DNA of 60,714 nt from the NCBI GenBank assembly GCA_900545275.1, contig UQYG01000016.1, positions 1-60,714 of the forward strand, written 5' to 3'. The position numbers were made by a program, and so were the translations under genes. The notes below the pieces were generated by a model. That model did not search any database. It was not told the origin of the DNA and saw only the letters and a program-made list of their open reading frames with translations. The stretch is from an uncultured Sutterella sp. Its GTDB lineage: Bacteria > Pseudomonadota > Gammaproteobacteria > Burkholderiales > Burkholderiaceae_F. Positions 1 through 8,950 of this stretch are shown here, piece after piece (position 1 is the first letter of the stretch; each line of letters opens with the position of its first letter).

Positions 1-77
1 TGGATCAGGGGGAGACGAGATCGATAGTTACGGAAAATCGATCACAATTTCGGAGACGGCATCCGGGGATGCTTATT

Positions 78-99
78 GTACGAGATCGGCGCCTCGTAC
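78..99. repeat. Inverted repeat downstream of the HU gene
   Basis: Arms GTACGAG and CTCGTAC are perfect complements around an 8-nt loop. It lies 20 bp beyond the HU stop codon and could be a transcript end, but there is no real T-run on the minus strand, so the function is uncertain. Confidence 0.4.
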
Positions 100-119
100 G
101 GTGTGAGCGATGCAGTCGC

Positions 120-392
120 TTACTTGACGGCTTCCTTGAAGGAAGCGCCGGCCGTGAACTTCGGGGCCTTGCAGCCCGGGATCTTGATCACGGTGCCCGT
201 CTGGGGATTGCGGCCCGTACGGGGAGCGCGTTCCGTAAGGCCGAACGTGCCGAAGCCAATGAGGCGAACGCTTTCGCCCTTGGCAACTTCATCGACGACC
301 GTTTCGAGGAAGGCGTCGAGCATAGCGCCGACCTGCGTCTTGGCAATGTCGGTCTTGGCGGCGATGGCGTCAATAAGTTCCGTCTTGTTCAT
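120..392 (-). CDS. hup: HU-family DNA-binding protein
   Basis: Ninety-residue nucleoid protein of the bacterial HU/IHF fold. The N-terminus MNKTELIDAIA, the central GFGTF and the DNA-binding arm around GRNPQTG are the family hallmarks, and the length is the usual 90. I start it at the ATG at 390-392, which has a strong GAAGGAG ribosome site 9-15 bp upstream; the frame stays open further upstream, but that part has no HU similarity. HU bends DNA non-specifically and compacts the nucleoid as a dimer. A good sigma-70 promoter lies about 125 bp upstream. Whether it is HU-alpha- or HU-beta-like cannot be settled by eye. Confidence 0.95.
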   Translation of the reverse strand: MNKTELIDAIAAKTDIAKTQVGAMLDAFLETVVDEVAKGESVRLIGFGTFGLTERAPRTGRNPQTGTVIKIPGCKAPKFTAGASFKEAVK

Positions 393-516
393 TCCAGTAA
401 ACTCCTTCGGAGGGACTAAAACATCGACCCTTGATCGGGAGACGGCCCGATCCAAAGCGCCGTTTGAAGTTTGAATTCGACGCTTTGTGGAACACGGTCT
501 CACAAGGGCTGCAGGG

Positions 517-545
517 ATTGTCGCCAAAAAGTTTGAAAAAATCAA
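517..545 (-). promoter_or_regulatory. Sigma-70 promoter of hup
   Basis: On the minus strand TTGATT (540-545) and GACAAT (517-522) are separated by exactly 17 bp. Transcription would start near 510 and leave a leader of roughly 120 nt before the HU start codon. Confidence 0.6.
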
Positions 546-1029
546 GGGTTCCGGATCACGAAAATTCCTTCGCTCTGTTGGAATTTCAGCGTTTATGACG
601 CTTTCCGAGACAGACTAGGATTCCCGAACGGGCTTTTTAGTTTTCGCCTCGGCAGCCGTCCGTCCAAAAGAGCGTACATATGACCAACTCTCGGAAACAA
701 TATGCGCATCCCTCGGTTTTCACCGAAGTTCTAAAACACCCCTCAAGGCTTGCGCCGCCCTCCTGCGGCCCAAACGCCCCGTCTTCCGGACGAAAGGAAG
801 GCCAAAAACTTTCGTTCGCCTGAAATTGCCTAGGCGCCCTAAGGATTAGATCTGCGCCACCGTGACTATTTGCTACATTAATGATCTAAAGCAAACCCGC
901 ATGTTGCAGATTTTCCTATCCGAACCCCGAAAATCCCGCCGCAAGGACGCATTACGGTTGCCCTCACCCGCGTCAGCGGGTTTATGCGAAGAGGACTAAT
1001 CCGCATGTTCAGAGAGATTTCACCCTGTC
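546..1029. other. Gene-free stretch between hup and the GNAT gene
   Basis: No convincing reading frame on either strand. The only clear structure is a small hairpin at 966-981 (ACCCGC, 4-nt loop, GCGGGT) about 50 bp before the GNAT start. The stretch is comparatively AT-rich around 860-900 and probably holds the GNAT promoter, but I cannot place it with confidence. Confidence 0.4.
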
Positions 1030-1629
1030 ATGCTGAAGGAAATCCTCAGCGGGACCTTTCGCATGCGGTATGAATTTCTCACATCGACCGAACATGCGCT
1101 CTTTGACGCGGCCTTCGATCTTCATGAATTGAGCTTCCCGCCGGCCCTTCGGCGAAGTCGGGAGAGCTTTGCCCGCGCCTTCTCGGACCCGGACTTCGAG
1201 TGCATTGCATTCCGCGAGAGCCAGGCGGTCATGGGCTATGCCACGCGGTGGTTTCTTCCGGACGCCGTCTATCTCGAGTCGATCGTGGTCGCCCCGGAAT
1301 TCCGCGGGCTCGGCCTCGGCAGACAGCACCTGCGTGAAATCGTCGCGACAAGCCGCAAGCCCGTGGCGGCGCTCGTGGCCAACGAGCTGCCGGACGCCCT
1401 CGCCTTCTTTCTTAAAAACGGTTTTCACCTGAACGACACGGACGCGGTCGTCCCGCCCTGCCTGCCGGGTGCGGGCAAGCGCCGCTTTGCGCTTGTCACG
1501 AGCCCCCGTCTTTGGGACGAAAAAGAAAAGGCGACCGTCCTTCGGGAGATCGCCCGCAAGATCTGCCCGGGAACCCAGGCCCAGGAATCCGAGCTCAGCT
1601 CGCCCGACGCGGACGCGGCGCACCCGTAA
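1030..1629 (+). CDS. GNAT-family N-acetyltransferase
   Basis: A 199-residue protein with the GNAT acetyl-CoA site: a beta-4 strand ending in ESIVVAPEF is followed by RGLGLGRQHL, which fits the R/Q-x-x-G-x-G/A pyrophosphate loop. LANALAFFLKNGF-type text (here PDALAFFLKNGFHL) is the usual GNAT C-terminal strand-turn. The substrate is unknown. Neither the ATG at 1030 nor the internal ATG at 1063 has a strong ribosome site, so the start is uncertain. The last 35 bp overlap the 3' end of the convergent gene at 1595-2128. Confidence 0.8.
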   Translation: MLKEILSGTFRMRYEFLTSTEHALFDAAFDLHELSFPPALRRSRESFARAFSDPDFECIAFRESQAVMGYATRWFLPDAVYLESIVVAPEFRGLGLGRQHLREIVATSRKPVAALVANELPDALAFFLKNGFHLNDTDAVVPPCLPGAGKRRFALVTSPRLWDEKEKATVLREIARKICPGTQAQESELSSPDADAAHP

Positions 1630-2128
1630 GAACGAGCGTCCATTCCGCGGCGAGCGCCTTCAAATTTTTCTCGAGCCGCGCGACGATCTCCTTATCGAGG
1701 TCCTTTCCTTCGCTCTCTCGCTTCCAGAGGGCGATTTCCTTGTAGACCGCCTTGTAGTAGGCGAGCACGACGTCCTTTACGGCCTTCACCTGTTCCTCTT
1801 CCTTCATGACGGCCGTCACCGGCGTCGACGCGAAGAATTCCGGGTGATGCGCCGCGATCTGTTCGAGAAGAAGCGCCCCGGTGAAGGGAATCTTCGTTTC
1901 GACCAGCGGATGGTTTCCGTAGAGAACCGCCGCCATGTTCGCGGCCATGGATTCGTCCGTCTGCGCCGCGGCGCCCTCCGAGATGAGCCCCTTCTGAATG
2001 CGGTCGACGTTTGCGAGCACCGTGAAGGCGAGATATTCGAGCTGTCCTCGAAGACCTTCGGCGTCGAGCACGGGTTTCTTTTCTTCCTCGGTTGCGGACG
2101 TATCTTCCACGCGGTTTTCTTCAGTCAT
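1595..2128 (-). CDS. Hypothetical acidic protein, last gene of the tadA operon
   Basis: A 177-residue soluble protein with no signal peptide or membrane segment and no family I recognise. It starts with a very acidic tail (residues 1-20), is largely predicted helical, and ends in a basic PRPRR tail. Its ATG at 2126-2128 overlaps the stop of the upstream histidine kinase by 8 bp, so the two are probably translationally coupled, which ties its role loosely to that kinase. The 3' end overlaps the convergent GNAT gene by 35 bp. Confidence 0.6.
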   Translation of the reverse strand: MTEENRVEDTSATEEEKKPVLDAEGLRGQLEYLAFTVLANVDRIQKGLISEGAAAQTDESMAANMAAVLYGNHPLVETKIPFTGALLLEQIAAHHPEFFASTPVTAVMKEEEQVKAVKDVVLAYYKAVYKEIALWKRESEGKDLDKEIVARLEKNLKALAAEWTLVLTGAPRPRRAS

Positions 2129-4025
2129 CGTTTTTCTTTCCTTTGGGTTGCGGACCGCTTTGCTGCGACCAGATCGCGGCGAGAATGTCGTCGGTGTCCG
2201 CGGGTTTCTGCAAAATCACGGGAAAGCGCGAAAGCGTCAGGACGCCCGCTTCCCGCATGGACCGGAAGTGCGATTCAATTTCTTCGCGCGCCACGGCCGT
2301 GAGCACCACGACCGGAATCGTGCGCCCGAGTCTCGCTTCGACGAGCGCGGCGACCTCCAATCCCGTCATTTCGTCTTCGCCGAGATTGTAGTCGGTGACG
2401 AGCGCCGCCACCTCCCCTTCCTTCTCGGAGAGGGCCGCAAAAAACTCTTCATCCGCCGCGGCCGCGGCGAGCACCGTGGCACCGCGGCTCTCGAAGACGG
2501 GAAGAAGCGCGTTTCTCAGAATCGGATTGTCTTCCACGAGCGCGATCGTACCGGTGAAGCTTCGCGCCGGATCGCGTACGGGCGCGCACGCCGATTCGAC
2601 TTCGCGGCGGGGACTCGCCGCCTCGGGAAAGCCGAGCCGAAAGACCGATCCGCGCCCGGGATGCGAATCGATCGTGAGTTCCGCACGGAGCGCCTCGGCG
2701 ATCCCCCGCACGATCGAAAGTCCGAGCCCGAAGCCGCTGCCCGGACGGCGTTTGCCGGCTTCGCCTCGGAAGAAGGCGTCGAAAATCTTGCCGCGCTCCT
2801 CCTTGTTCATGCCGTCGCCGCAGTCGTAAACGCCGATGCGCACGAAGCGCTTGCCCTGCAGGACGAGTCGACGCGCGGCCACGACCACTTCGGGACGAGA
2901 ACTCTTCGGGTTCGAATAGTTGATGGCGTTGGCGACGAGGTTCTTGAGGGCGCGCTCGAGCATCACGGGGTCGGCGTCCACCGCAACGTTCGTCGGAACC
3001 GCCCGGAAGACGAGGCCCTTGGCTTTGGCGGCGGGGCCGAATTCGGCCTCGAGCCGCGTGAAAAGGGAGGCGAGTTCCATGCGCTCGATGTGGGGCTCCT
3101 GCCCGCCGAATTCCATGCGGGTCACTTCCAGAACCTGCTCGACGAGAGTCGAAATCGATTCGCTCGTGAGCGCGAGCTGATCGACGACGGGTTTCGTCGC
3201 GGGCATGCACTTTCGCTTCAGGATGTCGAGATAAATCCCCATCGCCTGAAGGGGTTGTCTGAGGTCGTGGTTGGCCGCCGCAAAGAAACGCGCCCGCCGC
3301 TCGCTTTCCTTCTGCGTCGCGCGCCGTGCGTTTTCGGATCGCTGCACCTCGATGCGCAGACGCTCGACGAGACGCGTGTTTTCGGCGTCGGCCAAAACGC
3401 TCGAGGTGATGAGTTCGTTCAACTTTCGCCCCGAATAAAGAATGAAGCCCGTCACGAGGACGAGCACCGTCGTGAGAATGACGGAACTCACGCGGTACTG
3501 CCCCGCGACCGCCATCGTGAGGGGCGTCATCGAAAGGAGCGTGAAGGCCGTGAGCGAGGGCATCCAGCAGGAGTACACGGGCCATCCCGCAAACGTCACC
3601 GCCACCGTGATCGCGACCGTCATCACCTGCAGAAGTCCCGAGCCCTGCACGACGAAGAGAATCCCGGTCAAGCCCCAAATGGACCCCGTCACGACGGCGA
3701 GCACCGTCCAGCGGCGCACCCAGGCGCGCACGTTTTTCACGCGCGCGTCGTCGCGCCAGAACTTTCGCACGAAAACGAGCGCGACGATCACCTGCGCCAA
3801 CCAGATCGCGGTCCAGGAAATCAGAAAGACGCGGCTGTACTCCGTCTCCCAATACATGAGAACGAGGCTTCCCATCCCGATGATCTGCGCGGCGATCGCG
3901 ACGGGAAAGAGCCGAAGGCTCCGCAAAATGACGCTCGAGAGCGTTCTCGCCGTAAGACTTCTCGTGCGCGAAAAGCCGAAGAAGCGCTTCAGAAAGTCGA
4001 GCGTAATGGCTTTGGTGAGCGGCAT
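2121..4025 (-). CDS. Membrane hybrid histidine kinase with C-terminal receiver
   Basis: A 634-residue sensor kinase. Residues about 30-200 hold roughly six hydrophobic segments (integral membrane sensor without a large periplasmic domain). A HisKA domain follows with phospho-accepting His253 in FAAANHDLRQPLQ, then a HATPase_c domain with the N-box NLVANAINYS, the G1 box YDCGDGM and the G2 box GFGLGLSIV. A receiver domain at about 492-610 has its acceptor Asp545 in VTDYN. The NHDLRQPLQ box is typical of one group of hybrid kinases. The partner regulator is not adjacent, and the signal is unknown. It sits 10 bp after ldcA in the same operon. Confidence 0.9.
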   Translation of the reverse strand: MPLTKAITLDFLKRFFGFSRTRSLTARTLSSVILRSLRLFPVAIAAQIIGMGSLVLMYWETEYSRVFLISWTAIWLAQVIVALVFVRKFWRDDARVKNVRAWVRRWTVLAVVTGSIWGLTGILFVVQGSGLLQVMTVAITVAVTFAGWPVYSCWMPSLTAFTLLSMTPLTMAVAGQYRVSSVILTTVLVLVTGFILYSGRKLNELITSSVLADAENTRLVERLRIEVQRSENARRATQKESERRARFFAAANHDLRQPLQAMGIYLDILKRKCMPATKPVVDQLALTSESISTLVEQVLEVTRMEFGGQEPHIERMELASLFTRLEAEFGPAAKAKGLVFRAVPTNVAVDADPVMLERALKNLVANAINYSNPKSSRPEVVVAARRLVLQGKRFVRIGVYDCGDGMNKEERGKIFDAFFRGEAGKRRPGSGFGLGLSIVRGIAEALRAELTIDSHPGRGSVFRLGFPEAASPRREVESACAPVRDPARSFTGTIALVEDNPILRNALLPVFESRGATVLAAAAADEEFFAALSEKEGEVAALVTDYNLGEDEMTGLEVAALVEARLGRTIPVVVLTAVAREEIESHFRSMREAGVLTLSRFPVILQKPADTDDILAAIWSQQSGPQPKGKKNDD

Positions 4026-4035
4026 TTCCTGTTCC

Positions 4036-5001
4036 TCACTTCGTAAGCGTCACGGCTCGGCCGTCGAACGCGAGCCGAAGCGTCGCCCCGACGGGAAGCG
4101 TTTCGCGCCTCGCACCGTGTCCGACGGGAAGACCCGTAAAGAACCTGAGATCCGGCCGGGTCTTCGCAAAGCGCGCGAGCGCCGTCCCGAAGTCGTAGCC
4201 GCCCTGACGGTTCGTCACGCGGTCGGCGCCGAGGAAGTCCCCGAAGAGGACCGCGCGGCAGCCGTCGAACATCCCGGCCTGGGAGAGATGAAGAAGAGAG
4301 CGTTCGATTCGCCAGGCGGGTTCGTTGACGTCTTCCAGGAAAACGGCGTGGGGACGCCCCGCCAGACGCCGCGTCGGAACGTGAGGCGTCCCGGCAAGAG
4401 TCGTGAGCATCGTAAGATTCCCGCCCCAAAGCGTCAGGTCTTCCGTGAAGGAAGCCGCCTCGCCCGACGTCCGTCTCCCCCCTTCTGCGTACGCCGCCTC
4501 CGGTACGAAAGAAAAGCGCCAGGCTTCGTTTCGGGGTCCGAAGGCGGCCGCCGCGCGCGAAAGCGCCCCGAAGGGGTCGCCTTCGATGCGGCGCTCCGGA
4601 TCGAAGTCGCCGCCCACGGGACCGTGAAGCGTCGTACGGCCCGTATGGGTCCAAAGAGCGTTCAAAAGCACCGTCACGTCGGAGTAGCCTGTAAGCAGCG
4701 CCCGGCCCGAACCCAGTTCGTTCCAGGGAAACTTCGAGAGCAGACACTGCGACCCGAAGCCCCCGCGAAGCGCGAGCGCAAGATCGGCCGAGTCGTCGGC
4801 GAGCGCCGCGACGGCGTCCGCCAGACGCACTTCGTCGGATCCCGCAAAGCGGGTCTCGGCGCTTCGTACGGAAGGAAGTTCCGCGAGCGCAAAGCCCTTG
4901 GCCCGGATACCCGCCGCTATGCGGTCAAGCTGTTCCGTGTCGAGCTCGTTGTCTGCCGTCAGATATTGTCCGGCAGGCGCAAAAAGGAGAATCTTTTCCA
5001 T
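4036..5001 (-). CDS. ldcA: LD-carboxypeptidase (muramoyltetrapeptide carboxypeptidase, peptidase S66)
   Basis: A 321-residue S66 serine peptidase of the murein-recycling LdcA family, which removes the terminal D-Ala from L-Ala-D-Glu-mDAP-D-Ala in the cytoplasm. Visible family marks are the ALRGGFGSQCLL glycine turn and the nucleophile serine in LLTGYSDVTVLLNAL, followed by the HGPVGGDF segment. The C-terminal half carries the LWGGNLTML and FLEDVNEPAWRIER blocks expected for the Glu/His part of the catalytic triad. No signal peptide, as expected. It is 12 bp downstream of tadA and 10 bp upstream of the kinase gene. Confidence 0.9.
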   Translation of the reverse strand: MEKILLFAPAGQYLTADNELDTEQLDRIAAGIRAKGFALAELPSVRSAETRFAGSDEVRLADAVAALADDSADLALALRGGFGSQCLLSKFPWNELGSGRALLTGYSDVTVLLNALWTHTGRTTLHGPVGGDFDPERRIEGDPFGALSRAAAAFGPRNEAWRFSFVPEAAYAEGGRRTSGEAASFTEDLTLWGGNLTMLTTLAGTPHVPTRRLAGRPHAVFLEDVNEPAWRIERSLLHLSQAGMFDGCRAVLFGDFLGADRVTNRQGGYDFGTALARFAKTRPDLRFFTGLPVGHGARRETLPVGATLRLAFDGRAVTLTK

Positions 5002-5013
5002 GACGCGTCCCTT

Positions 5014-5952
5014 TCAGCGGCATTCATCGGCGTCGACGGCCGCCCTGCGTTGCGCGAAGAATTCCTTCAGCAGCTGGGAAGCCTTTTCGGCCTCCACTCC
5101 CTTCGTCACGAAGGGTCGGTGGTTGAGCTGCGGCAGATCGAAAAGCCCGAAGACGCTTCCGAGCGCGCCCGAGCGGGGCTCCGCCGCCCCGAAGACGACG
5201 CGCTTCACGCGGGCGTTCCAGAGCGCTCCCGCGCACATGGGACAGGGTTCTAGCGTCACGTAGAGCGTCGCCCCGGTGAGACGGTGATTCCCCAGAACGC
5301 GCGCCGCCTCCCGGATCGCGAGCACTTCGGCGTGGGCCGTCGGATCGCCCGAAGTGAGCGTACGGTTGTGGGCGCGCGCGACGATTTCGCCGTCCACCGC
5401 CACGACCGCGCCGACGGGGACTTCTTCGAACGCCCCCGCCTTTTCGGCTTCCCGAAGGGCCTCCCGCATGAAGCGGCGGTCCTCCTCTTCGTCAACGAGC
5501 ACGCTCGGACGGTTCACGGCCCGGTTTTTCTCCTGCAGGGCCGTGCGAACGGCCGCGCGCCGCCGCGCAAGGATATCGCGGGCGCTTTCGAGTTCGTCCA
5601 ACAGACGCTCGCGCGTCAACTGCGGGGGACGTTCGACCCTGTTGCGAAGCGTCTCACCCTCGTCCTCGAGAATCCCGCGATCCAGGGCCGCGTCCAGAAG
5701 CGATTCGGCGTCCGTCGCGAGCCAGTCGCCCTCTTCCGAGAGAAAGCGTTCGGCCTCGGCGAGAAAGGCGTCCCGCGGAGCGTTCGCGCCCGCCGACGAG
5801 AGAAACGCGGCGCAAAGAACGATCCGCAGGTCTTCGGGATTGGCAAAGAGCCGGTCGAGCGGCAATCCCCGCCGAAGGCTCAGTTCGTTGAAGCGCTCGA
5901 GGTCCGGGACGGAAAACGTGGCCGAAAGAGGCAGCTGATACATGTTGAACAA
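5014..5952 (-). CDS. tadA: tRNA-specific adenosine deaminase TadA with a long N-terminal extension
   Basis: Converts A34 to inosine in tRNA-Arg(ACG). The deaminase domain occupies residues about 155-312: zinc ligand His207 and catalytic Glu209 in TAHAEVLAI, then Cys237 and Cys240 in LEPCPMCAGAL, with the FGAAEP and LN-R regions typical of TadA rather than of cytidine deaminases. The usual length is about 150-170, so the first 150 residues are an extra domain of unknown type: helical, rich in acidic and arginine residues, with no recognisable motif. The start ATG is at 5950-5952. First gene of a four-gene operon with ldcA, the kinase and the 177-residue protein. Confidence 0.9.
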   Translation of the reverse strand: MFNMYQLPLSATFSVPDLERFNELSLRRGLPLDRLFANPEDLRIVLCAAFLSSAGANAPRDAFLAEAERFLSEEGDWLATDAESLLDAALDRGILEDEGETLRNRVERPPQLTRERLLDELESARDILARRRAAVRTALQEKNRAVNRPSVLVDEEEDRRFMREALREAEKAGAFEEVPVGAVVAVDGEIVARAHNRTLTSGDPTAHAEVLAIREAARVLGNHRLTGATLYVTLEPCPMCAGALWNARVKRVVFGAAEPRSGALGSVFGLFDLPQLNHRPFVTKGVEAEKASQLLKEFFAQRRAAVDADECR

Positions 5953-6041
5953 AAATTGGTGACAACTCGTAGGAATGCACCATTCTACCGAGCCCGCGGC
6001 GCCTAGAATGACGGAGTCAAAACTCTTTTCGGAATTCCGTC

Positions 6042-6473
6042 ATGCCGATCCGCGCCGCAAGCCTTCTTCTCTCCTCCACGCTTCTTCTCGGCACGCTTTT
6101 GCCCGCCGGGGCGCAGGCAAGCGCCGCAAGCGACGAACTCGCGACCTGTCTCGAGCAAAACATCACTGCGCAGGACCGAAAGGTTCTCGTGCAGTGGGCC
6201 TACGTGACGCTCTCCAAGACGAGCGCCGCCAAGGAAATCCAGACGATTCCCTCTTCCAAGGTGAAGAACGTCGAGGCAAAGGTCGAAAAGACGCTCACGA
6301 ACCTCGTCCTCAAGCGATGCCTGAAGCCCGCCGGGCAGATTCTTCTGAAGGACCCGAAAAACGGCCTGCAGGACACGCTCGAAACGCTCGCCGTGCGGCT
6401 TGCGCGTTCGGAGCTTCAAAAGCGCTCGAACCCCGTTCTTCCCATCACGATCACCGACCTTCTCCGCAGATAA
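6042..6473 (+). CDS. Small exported protein of unknown function
   Basis: A 143-residue protein with a clear signal peptide (residues 1-27, core LLLSSTLLLGTLLPAG, cleavage probably after AQA or ASA). The mature part has two cysteines (in ATCLEQ and KRCLKP), which could form a disulphide in the periplasm, and is otherwise helical and basic. I do not recognise a family. The next gene starts 3 bp after its stop, so the two are cotranscribed. Divergent from tadA across 89 bp. Confidence 0.7.
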   Translation: MPIRAASLLLSSTLLLGTLLPAGAQASAASDELATCLEQNITAQDRKVLVQWAYVTLSKTSAAKEIQTIPSSKVKNVEAKVEKTLTNLVLKRCLKPAGQILLKDPKNGLQDTLETLAVRLARSELQKRSNPVLPITITDLLRR

Positions 6474-6476
6474 GCC

Positions 6477-7193
6477 ATGCCGGAAATCCGCGATGCGGAC
6501 GCCGCGGTCCGCTACATCGTGTCACGCGGCATTCTTCTCTTTCTCCCCTGCGGCGTGCCCGGGTTTTCACTCTACGAAAACATGGAGCCCGAACTCTTCG
6601 AGACGGACGTAAAGTCGCTCAATCCCTGGTACTGGCGCTTTGAATTTGCATACGAAGACGATCTTTTCTACGGGCAGTTCTTCGACGGACGACTCGGCTT
6701 CGTGCGCCGCGACCTCTTTCCCGCCTTTGCCGCCCTGCGGCGCGGAGGACGCACGACCGAGGCGATGCTGGAGAGCGACGATCTCACGGACGACGCCAAG
6801 ACTTTCTACCGGGCGCTTCCCGCCTTCGCCGAGTGGACGCTTCCCGAAGCCATGACGCGGGTTCCGCCGCTTGAAACCCGACTCGAGACGATCGCGAAGG
6901 AACTCCAGACGAAGACCCTGCTCTTCACCTCGGGCTTTCGCTACAAGCGCAAAAAGACGGGCGAGGAATACGGCTGGCCCGCGTCGCTTTACGCGCGACC
7001 CGACGAAGAATTCGACGAACCGCTCGAAGACCTCTTTGCGCCCCGGGACGAGGCGCTTGCGATCCTTCGTGAGGCGACGGGCTGGAGCGCCCTTGACGAG
7101 GCCAACCGACGGCGTCTCGACGAGCTCCTCCTCGGCAAACCGAAGAAAATTCGCGCCCGAGGGAAGATCCCCTCGAACGCAAAGAATCGGTAA
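6477..7193 (+). CDS. Uncharacterised protein, possibly AlkZ-related
   Basis: A 238-residue soluble protein. An N-terminal segment of the type DADAAVRYIVSRGI followed by aromatic-rich YWRFEFAYEDD and YGQFFDGRLGFVRRDLFP resembles, from memory, proteins annotated as AlkZ-related (YcaQ-like winged-helix). This is a weak recognition and no catalytic residues can be pointed out. The C-terminus is very basic (KPKKIRARGKIPSNAKNR), compatible with nucleic-acid contact. It directly follows the small exported protein and converges on the Crp-like gene 18 bp further on. Confidence 0.6.
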   Translation: MPEIRDADAAVRYIVSRGILLFLPCGVPGFSLYENMEPELFETDVKSLNPWYWRFEFAYEDDLFYGQFFDGRLGFVRRDLFPAFAALRRGGRTTEAMLESDDLTDDAKTFYRALPAFAEWTLPEAMTRVPPLETRLETIAKELQTKTLLFTSGFRYKRKKTGEEYGWPASLYARPDEEFDEPLEDLFAPRDEALAILREATGWSALDEANRRRLDELLLGKPKKIRARGKIPSNAKNR

Positions 7194-7211
7194 GGACTTC
7201 GGCCGACAGCC

Positions 7212-8075
7212 TCAGTGCGGAGTCGTCGACGCAACGGCTTCTTCGAGAAGTGCCTCTACGCGCGCGGGGCGCGTGTAGGGACTGTCGTTGCCGTCGCAAT
7301 AGCGCATCCAGTCGTGCGCTTCCTGCAGATAGGCGCTGTCAAAGACGAGAAAATCGCCCTCGCGCTCGAGTCCGGCTCGGCTTCTGCAGTCGGCGAAAAG
7401 TTTGTCGAGCGTCACGTCGGAAACGCTGATCACGGTCGCGATGTGCCGCGCCCGCCCCGGAATGGGAATCCGCACGCGTTGTCCGCGCGGTCCCTCTTCG
7501 ACCGTGCCGAAGTAGACCGACCATGCGAGCAGAAAGGCCGCAAATTTTTGCTGCGCGGGAAGAATCGCCGTAATCGTGAGCCCCATTCGGTCCGAGAGAT
7601 TGATGAGCTCCTGAATCGAAAGCCAGAGACGGATCACCGCGGGATCCTTCAAAAAACCGAGCTCGGCGCCGCGCGCGTGCGAAATGCGCAGGGTTGTAAC
7701 TCTGCTCAAGGCGAAATACTGCCCGATCTGCGGTCGACGCGTCGCAAAGTTAAGGTTGCCCGTCGCCACGCGGTTCGGAGTCGACAGTCCCATGGCCCCC
7801 GCGCCCGACTGACCGTTGAGCGTCGCCGCAACGCGGCACGAAAGCCCCGAAACGATCATCTGCATGCCCTTGACGACCGTTCCTTCGATGATGGAATCGC
7901 CGGGTTGGAAGTGGTGCAGTTCTCCCGCTTCGCGAAAGTGTCCCCGGACCTCGGGGGGAAGCGGCAACGCAATGAAGGGCATGATCGGCGCGCGCGGTCC
8001 GTAGACGCTCGGCCACGTCTGCGTGAAGCGCTCGACCGCGAGTGCGTCGTACCAGGCTTTCGAATAGTTCTTCAC
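7212..8075 (-). CDS. Crp/Fnr-like transcription regulator, copy 2 of a tandem pair
   Basis: A 287-residue regulator. Residues about 50-130 form a cNMP-binding-type beta-roll (HHFQPGDSIIEGTVVKGMQM). A long dimer helix at about 150-185 follows, then a Crp-type helix-turn-helix in RARHIATVISVSDVTLDKLF. The canonical cAMP-pocket Arg-Ser/Thr is not evident, so the ligand is probably not cAMP, and there is no N-terminal cysteine cluster of the FNR type. It is roughly 60 percent identical by eye to the gene just upstream, and the block LNFATRRPQIGQY is the same in both. Probably cotranscribed with copy 1 (17 bp gap). Confidence 0.85.
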   Translation of the reverse strand: MKNYSKAWYDALAVERFTQTWPSVYGPRAPIMPFIALPLPPEVRGHFREAGELHHFQPGDSIIEGTVVKGMQMIVSGLSCRVAATLNGQSGAGAMGLSTPNRVATGNLNFATRRPQIGQYFALSRVTTLRISHARGAELGFLKDPAVIRLWLSIQELINLSDRMGLTITAILPAQQKFAAFLLAWSVYFGTVEEGPRGQRVRIPIPGRARHIATVISVSDVTLDKLFADCRSRAGLEREGDFLVFDSAYLQEAHDWMRYCDGNDSPYTRPARVEALLEEAVASTTPH

Positions 8076-8092
8076 GATCGGTCTCCCTTCCC

Positions 8093-8950
8093 TCAGACGT
8101 TGCTCGAAGCGACTTCTTCGAGGAGCGTCTCGATGCGCTCGGGTCGCGTAAAGAGGCTTTCATTGCCGTCCGTCCCGCGCATCCATTCGTGCATGGGCTG
8201 CAGCGCGGCGCTCCGGAAAATCCAGAAGTCCCCGTCGCGCTCGAGCCCTGCGTTCTGCCGCATGTCGGCGATGAGTTTTTCGAGCGTCACGTCGGAAACG
8301 CTCACGACGGTCGCAATGTGACGCGCCCGCCCCGGAATGGGAATGCGAACGCGCTGTCCTCCCGATCCCTCCTCCACCGTTCCGAAAAAGACCGCCATCG
8401 CGATGAGAAGCGACGCAAAGCGCATGGGGGCGGGCAAAAGCGCCGAGATGGTGAGCGCCATGCGGTCGGAAAGATTAATCGACTCCTTCACGGACAAAAG
8501 CATCCGCATGTTCAAAGGATCGGTGAGCCAATCGAGCCGTTCGGCGTCCAGGTGCGCAATGCGGCGCGTCGTCACCTTGCTCACCGCACGGTATTGGCCG
8601 ATCTGCGGACGGCGCGTCGCGAAGTTCAGGTTTCCCGTGGCAAACCGGTGGGGAGCGGCAAGTGCCATGAGGCCCGGTCCCGCCTGCCCTTCGAGCGTCG
8701 CGGTGATGCGTGCGGAAAGCCCCGATTCCACGAGCTGCAACCCCTTCACCACCGCACCTTCGATGATCGACTCTTCGGGCTGAAAATAGTGAAGCTCCCC
8801 GTGCGTACGGAAAGCCTCCCGCATTTCCGGAGGCAGCGGTATCGTCACGAAGGGTAGAACCGGAATGCGCGGACCGAACTCGTCGGGCCACGCATCCGTA
8901 AAACGCTCCGTCGCGAGCGCATCGTACCAATCTTTCGAAAAATTTTTCAT
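8093..8950 (-). CDS. Crp/Fnr-like transcription regulator, copy 1 of a tandem pair
   Basis: A 285-residue paralogue of the next gene with the same order: N-terminal 45 residues, cNMP-type beta-roll (HYFQPEESIIEGAVVKG), dimer helix, and HTH in IATVVSVSDVTLEKLI. I start it at the ATG at 8948-8950, because MKNFSKDWYDAL aligns with the start of copy 2; the open frame extends 35 codons upstream without similarity. It is divergent from the flavin reductase operon at 9402, a common arrangement for a dedicated regulator. Inference: the pair senses the substrate or redox state tied to that reductase. Confidence 0.85.
   Translation of the reverse strand: MKNFSKDWYDALATERFTDAWPDEFGPRIPVLPFVTIPLPPEMREAFRTHGELHYFQPEESIIEGAVVKGLQLVESGLSARITATLEGQAGPGLMALAAPHRFATGNLNFATRRPQIGQYRAVSKVTTRRIAHLDAERLDWLTDPLNMRMLLSVKESINLSDRMALTISALLPAPMRFASLLIAMAVFFGTVEEGSGGQRVRIPIPGRARHIATVVSVSDVTLEKLIADMRQNAGLERDGDFWIFRSAALQPMHEWMRGTDGNESLFTRPERIETLLEEVASSNV

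Noticed and set aside
1998..4046. A 682-codon plus-strand frame opposite the histidine kinase
   Set aside because: Low-complexity His/Arg/Asp-rich product, fully explained as the shadow of the kinase and its neighbours.
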